A stretch of 39,858 nucleotides of DNA from Rhodocyclaceae bacterium (GTDB lineage: Bacteria > Pseudomonadota > Gammaproteobacteria > Burkholderiales > Rhodocyclaceae). The notes below the pieces were generated by a model, which saw nothing but the letters and a program-made list of their open reading frames with translations, had not been told where the DNA came from and did no database searches. The DNA is taken from NCBI GenBank assembly GCA_028713915.1, contig JAQTNK010000038.1:1-39858 (forward strand). The letters run 5' to 3'. Every line of letters starts with the position of its first letter. Within the stretch, counting starts at the first letter, position 1. The position numbers and the translations under genes were made by a program. This document shows, piece by piece, positions 1 through 9,800 of this stretch.

Positions 1-189
1 CGCATGAATGACCTGCGCGGCAAGCTCCTTGCCGGAGCCGCTCTCGCCTTCGATCAGCACCGTGATGTCGGTCGGCGCGGCGGTGCGGATGAGGCGGAAG
101 ACTTCGCGCATCTGCGCCGACGCGCCCATCAGCGGACCGAGCCAGACTTCCGGGTCCGCATGGTCTCCAACGACGATCCCACTTTCCAT
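1..189 (-). CDS. Sigma-54-dependent transcriptional activator, PspF-like (N-terminal 63 residues only)
   Basis: The reading frame runs off the left edge of the window. The visible 63 residues hold the start of the AAA+ sigma-54 interaction domain, with the phrase [17 protein letters not shown] and the Walker A motif GESGSGKE at about residues 48-55. Proteins of this family use ATP to remodel sigma-54 RNA polymerase at -24/-12 promoters. Only about 16 residues precede the AAA+ domain, so there is no receiver or sensor domain in front, as in PspF. The ATG at 187-189 is supported by an AGGAGG ribosome site six bases upstream. The gene diverges from the BON genes, whose promoter region carries a clear sigma-54 promoter, so regulation of the neighbour is a natural inference. 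The C-terminal DNA-binding part is not visible. Family is confident; target is inferred. Confidence 0.85.
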   Translation of the reverse strand, partial: MESGIVVGDHADPEVWLGPLMGASAQMREVFRLIRTAAPTDITVLIEGESGSGKELAAQVIHA

Positions 190-362
190 CAATGGCCTCC
201 TGGCGGCGGCGACCGCCGCGTTGCGGCATGGGTAAGAATGGACGAATCCATTATAGTTTTTGCCACGAAGCCGGCAGCCGATCGGTAAGTTTTTCAAACG
301 CTCCGGGGGACGCCATCGAGAATGCCACAGGTGGCGAGGCGTGTCTCGTGCCGAATGGCGCA

Positions 363-378
363 TGGCACATGTGTTGCT
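363..378 (+). promoter_or_regulatory. Sigma-54 (-24/-12) promoter of the BON-domain genes
   Basis: TGGCACATGTGTTGCT matches the sigma-54 consensus TGGCAC-N5-TTGC(A/T) at every conserved base, with the GG and GC doublets at the correct spacing. Transcription should begin near 389, about 29 bases before the BON gene ATG at 418. A short inverted repeat GCCAC-AG-GTGGC lies at 324-335 and could be an activator site, though it is closer than most such sites. The gene of a sigma-54 activator lies divergently at 1-189. Confidence 0.8.
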
Positions 379-417
379 GCGCCACAGATATCCACGCATC
401 CGGAAAGGAAATCGATC

Positions 418-783
418 ATGAAGCACACATCCTCGCGTACCGGCGTTGTCGCCGCTTCCGCCGTGCTGCTTGCCGTCGCCGGCGCTTCAGCGCTGCGGGC
501 AGGCCCCGTCCTTGGCGATACGATGGAGTCCGGCGCGGGCGCGCAGAAGCAGGAAAGCGCGGGTCAAATGGTCGACGACTCGGCGATCACCGCCAAAGTG
601 AAGTCCGCGTTCGTCCAGGACGACAAGGTGAGCGCGCTGCGCATCAAGGTCACCACCGACAAAGGCGTCGTGCAGTTGAGCGGCTTTGCCAATTCGGCGC
701 AGGAGGCCGACCGCGCCGCCGAAGTCGCGCGCAAGGTTCCCGGCGTCAAGGACGTGAAGAACGACATCATGTTGAAGAAATAG
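418..783 (+). CDS. Periplasmic BON-domain protein (OsmY-like)
   Basis: This 121-residue protein has an N-terminal signal peptide (hydrophobic stretch at about residues 9-27) and one BON domain covering about residues 50-121, ending in the typical pattern of [10 protein letters not shown] and then [13 protein letters not shown] domains are thought to bind phospholipid membranes; OsmY and DolP are the known relatives. No lipobox cysteine follows the signal, so the mature protein is probably soluble in the periplasm. The ATG at 418 is chosen over an upstream one at 322 because it follows a GGAAAGGAA ribosome site, begins a proper signal peptide, and lies downstream of the sigma-54 promoter. A paralogue follows 52 bases later, so the two probably form one transcript. 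Confidence 0.85.
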   Translation: MKHTSSRTGVVAASAVLLAVAGASALRAGPVLGDTMESGAGAQKQESAGQMVDDSAITAKVKSAFVQDDKVSALRIKVTTDKGVVQLSGFANSAQEADRAAEVARKVPGVKDVKNDIMLKK

Positions 784-796
784 GCGACGCGGCAGC

Positions 797-818
797 GGCG
801 GCGCCGCGCGGCGCCGCC
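797..818. repeat. Perfect 22-bp GC palindrome between the two BON genes
   Basis: Two ten-base arms, GGCGGCGCCG and CGGCGCCGCC, flank a central CG. It sits in the 52-base gap between the two BON genes. As RNA it would form a very stable hairpin, but no U-run follows, so it is not a standard terminator. It might limit read-through or protect the upstream message. Confidence 0.6.
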
Positions 819-835
819 ACGGCCGCAGCAGGATC

Positions 836-1144
836 ATGAAGCAGACAGCAATGCGATGGCTTGGCGCCGCGGCAGCGAGCGTGCTGCTCGCCGCCTGTGC
901 GGCGACGCCGACTCAGGAAAGCACGGGCCAATACGTCGACGACGCGACGATCACCGGCGCGGTCAAGTCGGCTTTCGTCGGCGACGACCAAGTCGGCGTG
1001 CTCGATGTCGGCGTCGACACGTCCAACGGCGTCGTGCAGTTGAGCGGCTTCGCCAACAGCGCGCGCGAGAAGGCGCGGGCGGAGGAACTCGCCCGCAGCG
1101 TGAAGGGCGTGAAGGACGTCGAAAACGACATCCGCCTCAAGTAG
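836..1144 (+). CDS. BON-domain lipoprotein
   Basis: The 102-residue product starts with a lipoprotein signal ending in LLAAC, so Cys21 should be lipidated after cleavage by signal peptidase II. The rest is one BON domain (about residues 32-102). It is a close paralogue of the preceding gene: both share the [11 protein letters not shown] core and a GVKDVxNDI ending, and the DNA is nearly identical over that core. The difference in export signal means one copy is soluble and this one membrane-anchored. Residues after the cysteine are Ala-Ala, with no Asp at +2, which favours outer-membrane sorting. The ribosome site is AGGATC just before the ATG. It is probably co-transcribed with the upstream gene. 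Confidence 0.85.
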   Translation: MKQTAMRWLGAAAASVLLAACAATPTQESTGQYVDDATITGAVKSAFVGDDQVGVLDVGVDTSNGVVQLSGFANSAREKARAEELARSVKGVKDVENDIRLK

Positions 1145-1221
1145 CCAGTAGCCGAGCGGTGCATGACGGCGGCATGATGCAGGAGCGCCGTCACGGCGGC
1201 CACGCGCCGTCGCGATGGCAC

Positions 1222-1236
1222 GGCGGCTCGGCCGCC
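1222..1236. terminator. Short GC hairpin between convergent genes
   Basis: GGCGGC-TCG-GCCGCC lies between the 3' ends of the BON lipoprotein gene and the convergent HEATH protein gene. There is no T-run, so a role as a bidirectional terminator is only possible. Confidence 0.3.
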
Positions 1237-1241
1237 AGCGC

Positions 1242-1946
1242 TCATTGCGGGCGGTAGAGCCGGCGCAGCTGAAACGCCGCCTCGAAGCAGTTCTCCGGCG
1301 GCGGGCGGTCGTCGTGCGCCGCGATGAGTTTCTTCAGCCAAGGCGAAGTGTCGTGGCTCGGCCATTTGCCGGCGAGGTCGTGGCGCATGGCGATGATGCC
1401 CTGGGCGAAATTCACCCATTGGTCCGGCACGGCTTGCTGCAGGTAGAGCACCGAGGCGATGTCGGCGAGGGCTTCGCCCCAGGTTTCCACCGCACCGCTT
1501 TTGACGACGCCGAGATAGCCCTGCACGGTCATGCCGTCGCCCTTGATTTCCGGCGGCAGCACGCGGTCGAAATGCCGGCGGATATAGACTTCGCGCTGCT
1601 CGACGCAGTGCGTGGCTTCATGCACGGCGATGGCGTCGAGCCACACCGGCAGGTCCTTGTCGGGGATGCCGGCGAAGAAGCGCTTCAGCCCGTCTTCCGG
1701 CATCGGGTTGTAGAACACCTGGCAGACGCCGCTGGTCAGGTCGAGGCCCGCGGCCATCAGCGGCAGCGTCACTCCGGCCGTGCGCGCGTCCCGCATTTCC
1801 AGCGTCAGGTCTTCGGCTTTTGCCTGCGCCGCAGCGACGCCGATGGCGGCGCGCAATTGGTCCGCCGTCGGATAAGGCGCGGCGCAGGCAGGGCCGCAGC
1901 AAAGCACGCTCAGCGCGATGAGCGCGCGACGGCACATTGAACGCAT
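1242..1946 (-). CDS. Secreted protein with a zinc-metallopeptidase-like HEATH motif
   Basis: This 234-residue protein has a signal peptide (about residues 1-22, ending CAA). I do not recognise a named family. It contains HEATH at residues 109-113, an exact HExxH zinc-ligand and catalytic pattern, followed about 45 residues later by EALADIAS (158-165), which resembles the third-ligand glutamate helix of gluzincin peptidases. Four cysteines lie outside the signal region (about 75, 114, 203 and 21 near the cleavage site), so a disulfide is possible. The start follows a strong GGAGGAATTC ribosome site. It is a single gene, convergent with the BON genes and upstream of no obvious partner. A peptidase role is inference from the motif; a non-catalytic helical protein cannot be excluded. 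Confidence 0.7.
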   Translation of the reverse strand: MRSMCRRALIALSVLCCGPACAAPYPTADQLRAAIGVAAAQAKAEDLTLEMRDARTAGVTLPLMAAGLDLTSGVCQVFYNPMPEDGLKRFFAGIPDKDLPVWLDAIAVHEATHCVEQREVYIRRHFDRVLPPEIKGDGMTVQGYLGVVKSGAVETWGEALADIASVLYLQQAVPDQWVNFAQGIIAMRHDLAGKWPSHDTSPWLKKLIAAHDDRPPPENCFEAAFQLRRLYRPQ

Positions 1947-1980
1947 GAATTCCTCCCGGGAGCGGCCGGCCAGTCAAACC

Positions 1981-2020
1981 CGCGAGAAATGTCGGCTCCG
2001 GCCGGGACCCGGTTCTCGCG
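1981..2020. other. Inverted repeat downstream of glmS
   Basis: CGCGAGAA at 1981-1988 and TTCTCGCG at 2013-2020 are perfect complements around a GC-rich 24-base loop. It lies in the 163-base gap between the glmS stop and the next gene's start on the same strand. It could act as a glmS terminator or stabiliser; no T-run is present. Confidence 0.35.
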
Positions 2021-2109
2021 CGGCCGGCTGCGGCGTGACGTGCACGCCACGACGCAGCGGCCGATACGCTACTCAACGGCCACGTCGCGACGAACTTTAC
2101 GTCACTCCG

Positions 2110-3954
2110 TCACTCGACGGTCACGGACTTGGCGAGATTGCGCGGCTTGTCCACGTCCGTGCCTTTGACCAGCGCGGCGTGGTAGGCGAGGAGCTGCAGC
2201 GACACCACGTGCAGCACCGGCGAGAGGGCGCCGTAGTGTTCCGGCAGGCGCAGCACGTGGACGCCCGCGGAGTCGTGCACCGCGGAGTCGGCGTCGGCGA
2301 AGACGTAAAGCTCGCCGCCGCGCGCCCGCACTTCCTGGAGGTTGGATTTCAGCTTCTCCAGCAGCGCATCGTTCGGCGCCACGGCGATGACCGGCATCGC
2401 CCGATCCACCAGCGCCAGCGGTCCGTGCTTGAGTTCGCCCGCCGGATAGCCTTCGGCGTGGATATAGGAAATTTCCTTGAGCTTGAGCGCGCCTTCCAGG
2501 GCAATCGGATAGTGGTGGCCGCGGCCGAGGAACAGCGCGTGCTGCTTGGTGGCGAAGTCTTGAGCCCAGCGCTCGATCGCCGGTTCCAGCGCCAGCACTT
2601 TCTGCACCGCCACCGGCAGGTGGCGCAACGCCGCCAGGTGCCGCTGCTCCTCCGCTTCCGTCAGGCGGCCGCGCAATTTCGCCAGCACCAGCGTCAGCAG
2701 GAACAGCGCGGCGAGCTGGGTGGTGAACGCCTTGGTCGAGGCGACGCCGATCTCGGGGCCGGCGCGCGTGATGAAGCGCAGCTTGGACTCGCGCACGATG
2801 GCGGACTCGGGCACGTTGCAGATCGCCAGCGTCAGCGGCTGGCCGAGCTCGCGCGCGTAGCGCAACGCCGCCAGCGTGTCGGCCGTTTCGCCGGACTGCG
2901 ATATGGCGACGACGAGCTGGTCGGCACGCGGCACCGAAGCGCGATAGCGGTATTCGCTGGCGATCTCGACCGTGCAGGGCACGCCCGCCAGCGCTTCAAG
3001 CCAGTAGCGCGCCACCAGCCCCGAATGGTAGCTGGTGCCGCAGGCGAGGATCAGCACCGAGTCGGCGCGGCGCAGCGCCGCTTCGGCATCGGCGCCGAAC
3101 AGTCCCGGCTGGATGCTCTTCGCCGCGCCGGCCATTTCCAGCGTGTTGGCGAGCGCGTCGGGCTGCTCGAAGATTTCCTTCTGCATGTAGTGGCGGAAGC
3201 GGCCGAGCTCGACGGCATCGGCCGACAGCTGCGACAGCGCCACCGGGCGCTCGACCGCGGCGCCGTCGCTGCGCACCACGCGCCAGGCCTGTGGCGTGAG
3301 CTCGGCGATGTCGCCGTTTTCCAGATAGACCATGCGGCGCGTCACCTGCAGCAGCGCCGAAGCGTCCGACGCCGCGTAGTGCCCGTGTTCGCCCAGCCCC
3401 AGCAGCAGCGGCGCGCCTTCGCGCGCGACGACGACGCGCGCGGCCTCGCGCTTGTGCACCACCGCGATGGCGTAGGCGCCCTTGAGGCGGCGCACGGCGC
3501 TGCACACCGCGGCCAGCAGGTCGGGCTCGCTCTTGAGCGTCTGCTCGACCAGATGCGCGATCACTTCGGTATCGGTGTCGGAACAGAACTCGTAGCCGAG
3601 CGCCACCAATTCGGCGCGCAGCTCGGCGAAGTTCTCGATGATGCCGTTATGCACGACGGCGAGGCCGCCGTTCGAAATGTGCGGATGGGCGTTGCGCTCC
3701 GAAGGCGCGCCGTGCGTCGCCCAGCGCGTGTGCGCGATGCCGGTGGCGGCGCGCACTCGCGTCTGCGTCGCTTGCGCTTCGAGGTCGGCAACGCGCCCGA
3801 CGCTGCGCAGGCGCACCAGTTCGCCGGCGGCGACGACCGCCAGGCCCGCCGAATCGTAGCCGCGATATTCGAGTTTCTTGAGGCCTTCGAGCAGGACGTC
3901 GACGATGTTCCTGCCGCCGTCCGGCGCTTCGGCGCCGGCCACGATTCCGCACAT
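2110..3954 (-). CDS. glmS: Glutamine-fructose-6-phosphate aminotransferase (isomerizing)
   Basis: GlmS makes glucosamine-6-phosphate from fructose-6-phosphate and glutamine, the first step of UDP-N-acetylglucosamine synthesis in the cytoplasm. The 614 residues fit the family (E. coli 609). The N-terminal glutaminase begins MCGIVAG, with Cys2 as the nucleophile after removal of Met1; the common form is CGIVGA, so this order is a small variant. Two SIS sugar-isomerase domains follow (about 290-430 and 460-600), with the CGTSYHSG and [13 protein letters not shown] signatures, and the C-terminus is the conserved [12 protein letters not shown]. It lies three bases after glmU on the same strand, so the two enzymes that frame this pathway are surely co-transcribed, in the same order as in E. 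coli. No ribozyme or sRNA site was seen ahead of it. Confidence 0.97.
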   Translation of the reverse strand: MCGIVAGAEAPDGGRNIVDVLLEGLKKLEYRGYDSAGLAVVAAGELVRLRSVGRVADLEAQATQTRVRAATGIAHTRWATHGAPSERNAHPHISNGGLAVVHNGIIENFAELRAELVALGYEFCSDTDTEVIAHLVEQTLKSEPDLLAAVCSAVRRLKGAYAIAVVHKREAARVVVAREGAPLLLGLGEHGHYAASDASALLQVTRRMVYLENGDIAELTPQAWRVVRSDGAAVERPVALSQLSADAVELGRFRHYMQKEIFEQPDALANTLEMAGAAKSIQPGLFGADAEAALRRADSVLILACGTSYHSGLVARYWLEALAGVPCTVEIASEYRYRASVPRADQLVVAISQSGETADTLAALRYARELGQPLTLAICNVPESAIVRESKLRFITRAGPEIGVASTKAFTTQLAALFLLTLVLAKLRGRLTEAEEQRHLAALRHLPVAVQKVLALEPAIERWAQDFATKQHALFLGRGHHYPIALEGALKLKEISYIHAEGYPAGELKHGPLALVDRAMPVIAVAPNDALLEKLKSNLQEVRARGGELYVFADADSAVHDSAGVHVLRLPEHYGALSPVLHVVSLQLLAYHAALVKGTDVDKPRNLAKSVTVE

Positions 3955-3957
3955 GGT

Positions 3958-5322
3958 TCAGTCCTTCTTCGGTTTGACGGGCCGTTTCCAGCCGGACACG
4001 CTGACCTGTCGCGGCCGCGAAACGGTGAGCTGGTCCGGCGGCGCATCCCGCGTCAGGGTCGTGCCGGCGCCCAGCGTAGCGCCGCGGCCGACGGTGACCG
4101 GCGCCACCAGCTGCGTATCGGAGCCGATGAAGACGTCGTCCTCGATCACCGTGCGGTGCTTGAAGGCGCCGTCGTAATTGCAGGTGATGGTGCCGGCGCC
4201 GACGTTGACCCGCTGGCCGACGCTGGCGTCGCCGATGTAGGCGAGGTGGTTGGCCTTGGAATGATCGGCGATGCTGCTGTTCTTCACTTCGACGAAGTTG
4301 CCGACATGGACGTCCGCGCCGAGCGCGGTGCCGGGCCGCAGGCGGGCGTAGGGACCGATCAGGTCGCGCGGGCCAACCGTCGCCGCGTCGAGGTGGCAGA
4401 AGGCGTGGATGCGGGCGCCGGCGCCGACCGCGACATCCTTCAGGACGCAATGCGGACCGACGCTGACGCCGTCCGCCAGTTCGACGCGGCCTTCGAAGAC
4501 GCAGCCGACGTCGATGCTGACATCCGCGCCGCAGACGAGCTCGCCGCGCACGTCGATGCGCGCCGGGTCGGCCAGGGTGACGCCGTGCTCCAGCAGCGCC
4601 GCGGCGATGTTGCGCTGGTGGATGCGTTCGAGTTCCGCCAGCTGGGCCTTGCTGTTCACGCCCTGCACTTCCCACTGCGCGCCGGGATGCGCGGAGCGCA
4701 CCGGCAGGCCTTCGGCCACGGCCAGCGCGACGATGTCGGTGAGGTAGTACTCGCCCTGGGCGTTGCGGTTGCCGAGCGCAGGCAGCCAGCGCGCCAGCTG
4801 CGCGGTCGGCGCGACGAGCATGCCGGTGTTGATTTCCTGGATCGCCCGCTCGGCGTCGTCGGCGTCCTTCTCCTCGACGATGCGGCGGATCGCGCCGTCG
4901 TTGCGGACGATGCGGCCGTAGCCGTGCGGTTCGTCGAGCTGCACGGTGAGCAGCGCCAAGGCATCGGCGGCGGCGACATCGATGAGGCGGCGCAGGGTGT
5001 CGGCGCGCGTCAGCGGCACGTCGCCGTAGAGCACCAGGGTCGGCGCCGCCGCGTCGAGATAGGGCAAGGCCTGCAGCACGGCATGGCCGGTGCCGAGCTG
5101 CGGCTCCTGCTGCGCCCAGTGGATGTCGGGCGCGGCAAGCGCAGCCTTGACGCGCTCGCCGCCGTGGCCGTAGACGACGACGATGCGCCGCGGCTGCAGG
5201 GCGCGCGCCACGGCGAGGACATGGGCGAGCATCGGCTTGCCGCCGATGGCATGCAAGACCTTGGGCAGCTCCGAGCGCATGCGCTTGCCCTGCCCGGCGG
5301 CGAGAATGACGACGTTCAGCAT
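3958..5322 (-). CDS. glmU: Bifunctional UDP-N-acetylglucosamine pyrophosphorylase / glucosamine-1-phosphate N-acetyltransferase
   Basis: GlmU acetylates glucosamine-1-phosphate and then couples it to UTP, giving UDP-N-acetylglucosamine for peptidoglycan and lipopolysaccharide. Its 454 residues match the family (E. coli 456). The N-terminal nucleotidyltransferase carries [15 protein letters not shown] (about residues 7-21) and the metal-binding YGDVPL. The C-terminal half is a left-handed beta helix of hexapeptide repeats, including the acetyltransferase histidine in [11 protein letters not shown]. The start ATG has a GAAAGG ribosome site. It is the first gene of a glmU-glmS pair. A GC hairpin separates it from gltD upstream. 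Confidence 0.97.
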   Translation of the reverse strand: MLNVVILAAGQGKRMRSELPKVLHAIGGKPMLAHVLAVARALQPRRIVVVYGHGGERVKAALAAPDIHWAQQEPQLGTGHAVLQALPYLDAAAPTLVLYGDVPLTRADTLRRLIDVAAADALALLTVQLDEPHGYGRIVRNDGAIRRIVEEKDADDAERAIQEINTGMLVAPTAQLARWLPALGNRNAQGEYYLTDIVALAVAEGLPVRSAHPGAQWEVQGVNSKAQLAELERIHQRNIAAALLEHGVTLADPARIDVRGELVCGADVSIDVGCVFEGRVELADGVSVGPHCVLKDVAVGAGARIHAFCHLDAATVGPRDLIGPYARLRPGTALGADVHVGNFVEVKNSSIADHSKANHLAYIGDASVGQRVNVGAGTITCNYDGAFKHRTVIEDDVFIGSDTQLVAPVTVGRGATLGAGTTLTRDAPPDQLTVSRPRQVSVSGWKRPVKPKKD

Positions 5323-5356
5323 GAATGACCTTTCGCCACAGGAAACGCGGAGGACG

Positions 5357-5384
5357 CGGAGGACGCTGTCACGTGCGTCCTCCG
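5357..5384 (-). terminator. Hairpin between gltD and glmU
   Basis: GGAGGACGC at 5358-5366 pairs with GCGTCCTCC at 5375-5383 across an eight-base loop, extended by one C-G pair. The left arm is part of a doubled GCGGAGGAC unit. It lies after gltD in the direction of transcription. No clear U-run follows, so the terminator call is moderate; it may be a member of a family of intergenic repeats. Confidence 0.5.
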
Positions 5385-5412
5385 GCCACGGTGCCTGCGC
5401 TGCGGCGGAAAG

Positions 5413-6873
5413 TCATCGCGGCAGCGTGGTAGTGCCCATCAGGAATTCATCCACCGCCCGGGCGCACTGGCGGCCTTCGCGGATCGCCCAGACGACGAGC
5501 GACTGGCCGCGGCGGACGTCGCCGGCGGCGAAGACCTTGGCGACGCTGGTCGCGTAGCAGCCGCGGCCGTCGGTCGTCGCCCGGGCGTTGCCGCGGTTGT
5601 CCTTGGCGACGCCGAAAGCGTCGAGCATCGTCGCCACCGGATTGGTGAAGCCCATCGCCAGGAACACGTAATCGGCCGGGACGTCGAACTCGGTGCCCGG
5701 AACCTCGGCCATCTTGCCGTCCTTCCAGTCGAGCCGGATCGCCTTCAGCGACTTGACGCGGCCGTCCGCGCCGGCGAAGGCGGTGGTCGCCACCGACCAG
5801 TCGCGGCTGCAGCCTTCCTCGTGCGAGGACGACGTGCGCATCTTGGTCGGCCAGTAGGGCCACACCAGCGGCTTGTTCTCCTGCTCCGGCGGACGCGGCA
5901 GCAGTTCGAACTGGGTGACCGAGGCCGCGCCCTGGCGGTTCGAGGTGCCGACGCAGTCGGAGCCGGTGTCGCCGCCGCCGATGACGACGACATGCTTGCC
6001 GGCGACGTCGATGGCGTTCTTGCGCCCGCCGGCGTTCTGCTTGTTCTGGGCGATGAGGAATTCGAGGGCGAAATGCACGCCGCCGAGCTCGCGCCCCGGC
6101 ACCGGCAGGTCGCGCGGCGTTTCCGAACCGCCGGCCAGCACCACGGCATCGAAGTCCTTCATCAGCTTGGCGGGGGCGACGACCTTGCGGGCGTCGTTCA
6201 CGACGCCCGCCGGCACGTCCTTGCCGACCAGCGTCCGGGTCTGGAACTTGACGCCTTCGGCCTGCAGCTGCGCCATGCGCCAGTCGATCAGGCGCTTGTC
6301 GAGCTTGAAGTCGGGAATGCCGTAGCGCAGCAGGCCGCCGATGCGGTCGTTCTTCTCGAACACCGTCACCTCGTGGCCGGCGCGCGCCAGCTGCTGGGCC
6401 GCGGCCAGCCCGGCGGGACCGGAGCCGACGACGGCGACCGTCTTGCCGGTCTTCTGCGCCGCCGGCTGCGGCAGCACCCAGCCGTTCTCGCCGGCCTTGT
6501 CGATGATGGCGCGCTCGATCGACTTGATGCCGACGGGGTCGGCGTTGATGCCCAGCGTGCAGGCGGTTTCGCAGGGCGCCGGGCAGATGCGGCTCGTCAT
6601 CTCGGGAAAGTTGTTGGTCGAGTGCAGCACCTCGATGGCGTCGCGCCACTTGCCCTTGTAGACGAGGTCGTTCCAGTCCGGAATGATGTTGTTGACCGGG
6701 CAGGCGTTGTTGCAGAACGGGATGCCGCAATCCATGCAGCGCGCGCCCTGGGTCTTGGCCTCGTCGTCCTTGAGATGGCGGACGAACTCGTGGAAATGCT
6801 TGAGCCGCTGTTCCTTCGGCTCGTAACTTTCCGCCTGGCGCTCGAACTCGAGGAATCCTGTGGGCTTGCCCAT
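5413..6873 (-). CDS. gltD: Glutamate synthase (NADPH) small subunit
   Basis: GltD takes electrons from NADPH through FAD and iron-sulfur clusters to GltB, where glutamine and 2-oxoglutarate become two glutamates. The 486 residues fit the beta subunit (E. coli 472). Cysteines at 46, 49, 54 and 58 and at 97, 101 and 105 lie in the conserved [14 protein letters not shown] and CPAPCETAC segments that bind two 4Fe-4S clusters. The FAD site [11 protein letters not shown] and the NADPH-site segment [11 protein letters not shown] are intact. The gene overlaps gltB by one base (TAATG), with a GGAGG ribosome site, which indicates translational coupling and the matched subunit ratio needed for the complex. 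Confidence 0.97.
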   Translation of the reverse strand: MGKPTGFLEFERQAESYEPKEQRLKHFHEFVRHLKDDEAKTQGARCMDCGIPFCNNACPVNNIIPDWNDLVYKGKWRDAIEVLHSTNNFPEMTSRICPAPCETACTLGINADPVGIKSIERAIIDKAGENGWVLPQPAAQKTGKTVAVVGSGPAGLAAAQQLARAGHEVTVFEKNDRIGGLLRYGIPDFKLDKRLIDWRMAQLQAEGVKFQTRTLVGKDVPAGVVNDARKVVAPAKLMKDFDAVVLAGGSETPRDLPVPGRELGGVHFALEFLIAQNKQNAGGRKNAIDVAGKHVVVIGGGDTGSDCVGTSNRQGAASVTQFELLPRPPEQENKPLVWPYWPTKMRTSSSHEEGCSRDWSVATTAFAGADGRVKSLKAIRLDWKDGKMAEVPGTEFDVPADYVFLAMGFTNPVATMLDAFGVAKDNRGNARATTDGRGCYATSVAKVFAAGDVRRGQSLVVWAIREGRQCARAVDEFLMGTTTLPR

Positions 6874-9800
6874 TACGCAGCCTCCTTCAATTGGCCGGCT
6901 GCGATGCCCTTCAACGCACGGCGATATTCGGTGGGGAACACCTTGACGAACTTGGCGCGGTAGGCGGCCCAGTCGGCGAGGATGGCGGCGGCGATTTCGC
7001 TGCCGCTCATCTGCAGGTGGCGCTCGATCAGCGCCTTGAGCTGGGTTTCGTCGGCCTGGCCGCGATGGCGCACGCCGTCGTCCGCCTGCTCGGCGGCGGG
7101 CAGGACTTTCTCGAGCGCCACCATCGCCAGGTTGCAGCGCCGTTCGAAGCTGCCGTCCATGTCGAGCACGTAGGCCACGCCGCCGCTCATGCCGGCGGCG
7201 AAGTTGCGGCCGGTCTGGCCGAGCACGACGACGGTGCCGCCCGTCATGTATTCGCAGCCGTGGTCGCCCGTGCCTTCGACGACAGCCGTGGCGCCGGAGT
7301 TGCGCACGCAGAAGCGTTCGCCGGCGACGCCGCGGAAGAACACCTCGCCTTCGATGGCGCCGTAGAGCACGGTGTTGCCGACGATGATGTTCTCGGTCGG
7401 CTTGCCCCTGAACTTCTGCGGCGGCTTGACGACGATGCGCCCGCCCGACAGGCCCTTGCCGACGTAGTCGTTGGCTTCGCCGGTGAGTTCGAGCGTGATG
7501 CCGCGCGCCAGGAAGGCGCCGAAGCTCTGCCCCGCCGTGCCGGTGAGCTTGACGTGGATGCTGTCGTCGGGCAGGCCGGCGTGGCCGTAGCGCTTCGCCA
7601 CTTCATGCGACAGGATGGTGCCGACGGTGCGATTGGCGCTCTTGATCGGCGCTTCGATGACGACTTTCTGGCGATGTTCGAGCGCCGGCTTGGCCTGCTC
7701 GACGAGCTGGTGATCGAGCGCCTTCTCCAGGCCGTGGTCCTGCGCTTCGCAATGCGCGCGCGCGACGTCGGCGGGCACCGGCGGCATGTAGAAGATGCGC
7801 GAGAAGTCGAGGCCCCTGGCCTTCCAGTGCTCGATGCCCTTCTTCATGTCGAGCAGGTCGGTGCGGCCGATGAGCTCGTCGAGCTTGCGCACGCCCAGCT
7901 GCGCCATGATGCCGCGCACTTCCTCGGCGACGAAGAAGAAGTAATTAATGACATGCTCGGGCTGGCCGGTGAAGCGCTTGCGCAACAGCGGATCCTGCGT
8001 CGCGACGCCGACCGGGCAGGTGTTGAGATGGCACTTGCGCATCATGATGCAGCCTTCGACCACCAGCGGCGCCGTGGCGAAGCCGAACTCGTCGGCCCCC
8101 AGCAGCGCGCCGACGACGACATCGCGGCCGGTCTTGATCTGGCCGTCGACCTGGACGCGGATGCGGCCGCGCAGGCGGTTCAACACCAGCGTCTGCTGCG
8201 TTTCCGCCAGGCCCAGTTCCCAGGACGTGCCGGCATGCTTGATCGAGGAGATCGGCGACGCGCCGGTGCCGCCGTCGAAGCCGGAGATGACGACGTGGTC
8301 GGCCTTGGCTTTGGAGACGCCCGCGGCGACGGTGCCGACGCCGACTTCCGAGACGAGCTTGACCGAAACGCTGGCCGCGCTGTTGGCGTTCTTGAGGTCG
8401 TGGATCAGTTGCGCCAGGTCCTCGATCGAATAGATGTCGTGGTGCGGCGGCGGCGAGATGAGGCCGACGCCCGGCACCGAGTGGCGCAGGAAGCCGATGT
8501 ACTCGGAGACCTTGTGGCCGGGCAACTGACCGCCTTCGCCGGGCTTGGCGCCTTGCGCCATCTTGATCTGCAGCTGGTCGGCGTTGGCCAGGTACTCGGC
8601 GGTGACGCCGAAGCGGCCGGAGGCGACCTGCTTGATGGCCGAGCGCAGGCTGTCGCCGTCCTCGAGATCGAGGTCGCGCTCGACGCGGCTCTTGCCGATG
8701 AGGTCGGAGAGCTTCTTGCGGCCGTGGACCGGCTTGAAGCGCGTCGGATCTTCGCCGCCCTCGCCGGTGTTCGACTTGCCGCCGATGCGGTTCATGGCGA
8801 TGGCCAGCGTGGTGTGCGCCTCGGTCGAGATCGAGCCCAGCGACATGGCGCCGGTGACGAAGCGCTTGACGATCTCCTTGGCCGGCTCGACTTCCTCGAG
8901 CGGCACCGGCGGGCTGGCCGGCTTGAGGTCGAAGAGGCCGCGCAGGGTCATGAGGCGCGCGCTCTGGTCGTTGATGATCTGCGCATATTCGCGGTAGGTC
9001 GCGGTGGAGCCGGAGCGCGTCGCGTGCTGCAGCTTGGCGATGGCGTCCGGCGTCCACATGTGCGCTTCGCCGCGCACGCGGAAGGCGTACTCGCCGCCGC
9101 AGTCGAGGGCGTTGGCGAGCACCGGATCGGCGGAGAAGGCCGCCGCGTGGGTGCGCACCGCCTCTTCGGCGACTTCCGCCAGGCCGATGCCTTCGACCTG
9201 CGTCGCCGTGCCGGCGAAGTAGCGGGCGATGAACGCCGAATTGAGGCCGATCGCCTCGAAAATCTGCGAGCCGCAATACGACTGGTAGGTCGAGATGCCG
9301 ACCTTGGACATGACCTTGTTCAAGCCCTTGCCGACGGCCTTGATGTAGTTCTTGATCGCCGGCTTGTAGTCGGCGCCGACGAGATGCTTGATGGTGGCGA
9401 AAATCAGCCACGGGCAGACCGCCTCGGCGCCGTAGCCGGCGAGCAGGGCGAAGTGATGCACTTCGCGCACCGAGCCGGAGTCGACGACCAGGCCGGTGCT
9501 GGTGCGCAGGCCCTTCCTGACGAGGTGGTGATGCACGGCCGAACAGGCCAGCAGCGCCGGAATGGCGACGCGCTCGCGCGCCACTTTGCGATCGGACAGG
9601 ATGATGACGTTGTAGCCGTCGCCGACCGACTTCTCGGCCGCCGCGGCGAGGCGCTGCAGGGCGGCCTCGCAGCCGGCTGCGCCTTCGGCGAGCGGGTAGG
9701 TGATGTCGAGCAGGAGCGACTTGAAGCGGCTGCCGCTGGTCGACGCGGTCAGGCGTTCGACGTCGACCAGGCGCGCCATGTCTTCGTCGGTGAGCACCGG

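Noticed and set aside
1918-5328. A plus-strand open frame of over 1100 codons opposite glmS and glmU
   Set aside because: It lies antisense to two well-recognised enzymes, its translation is rich in Arg, His and Asp without domains, and long antisense frames are expected at this GC content.
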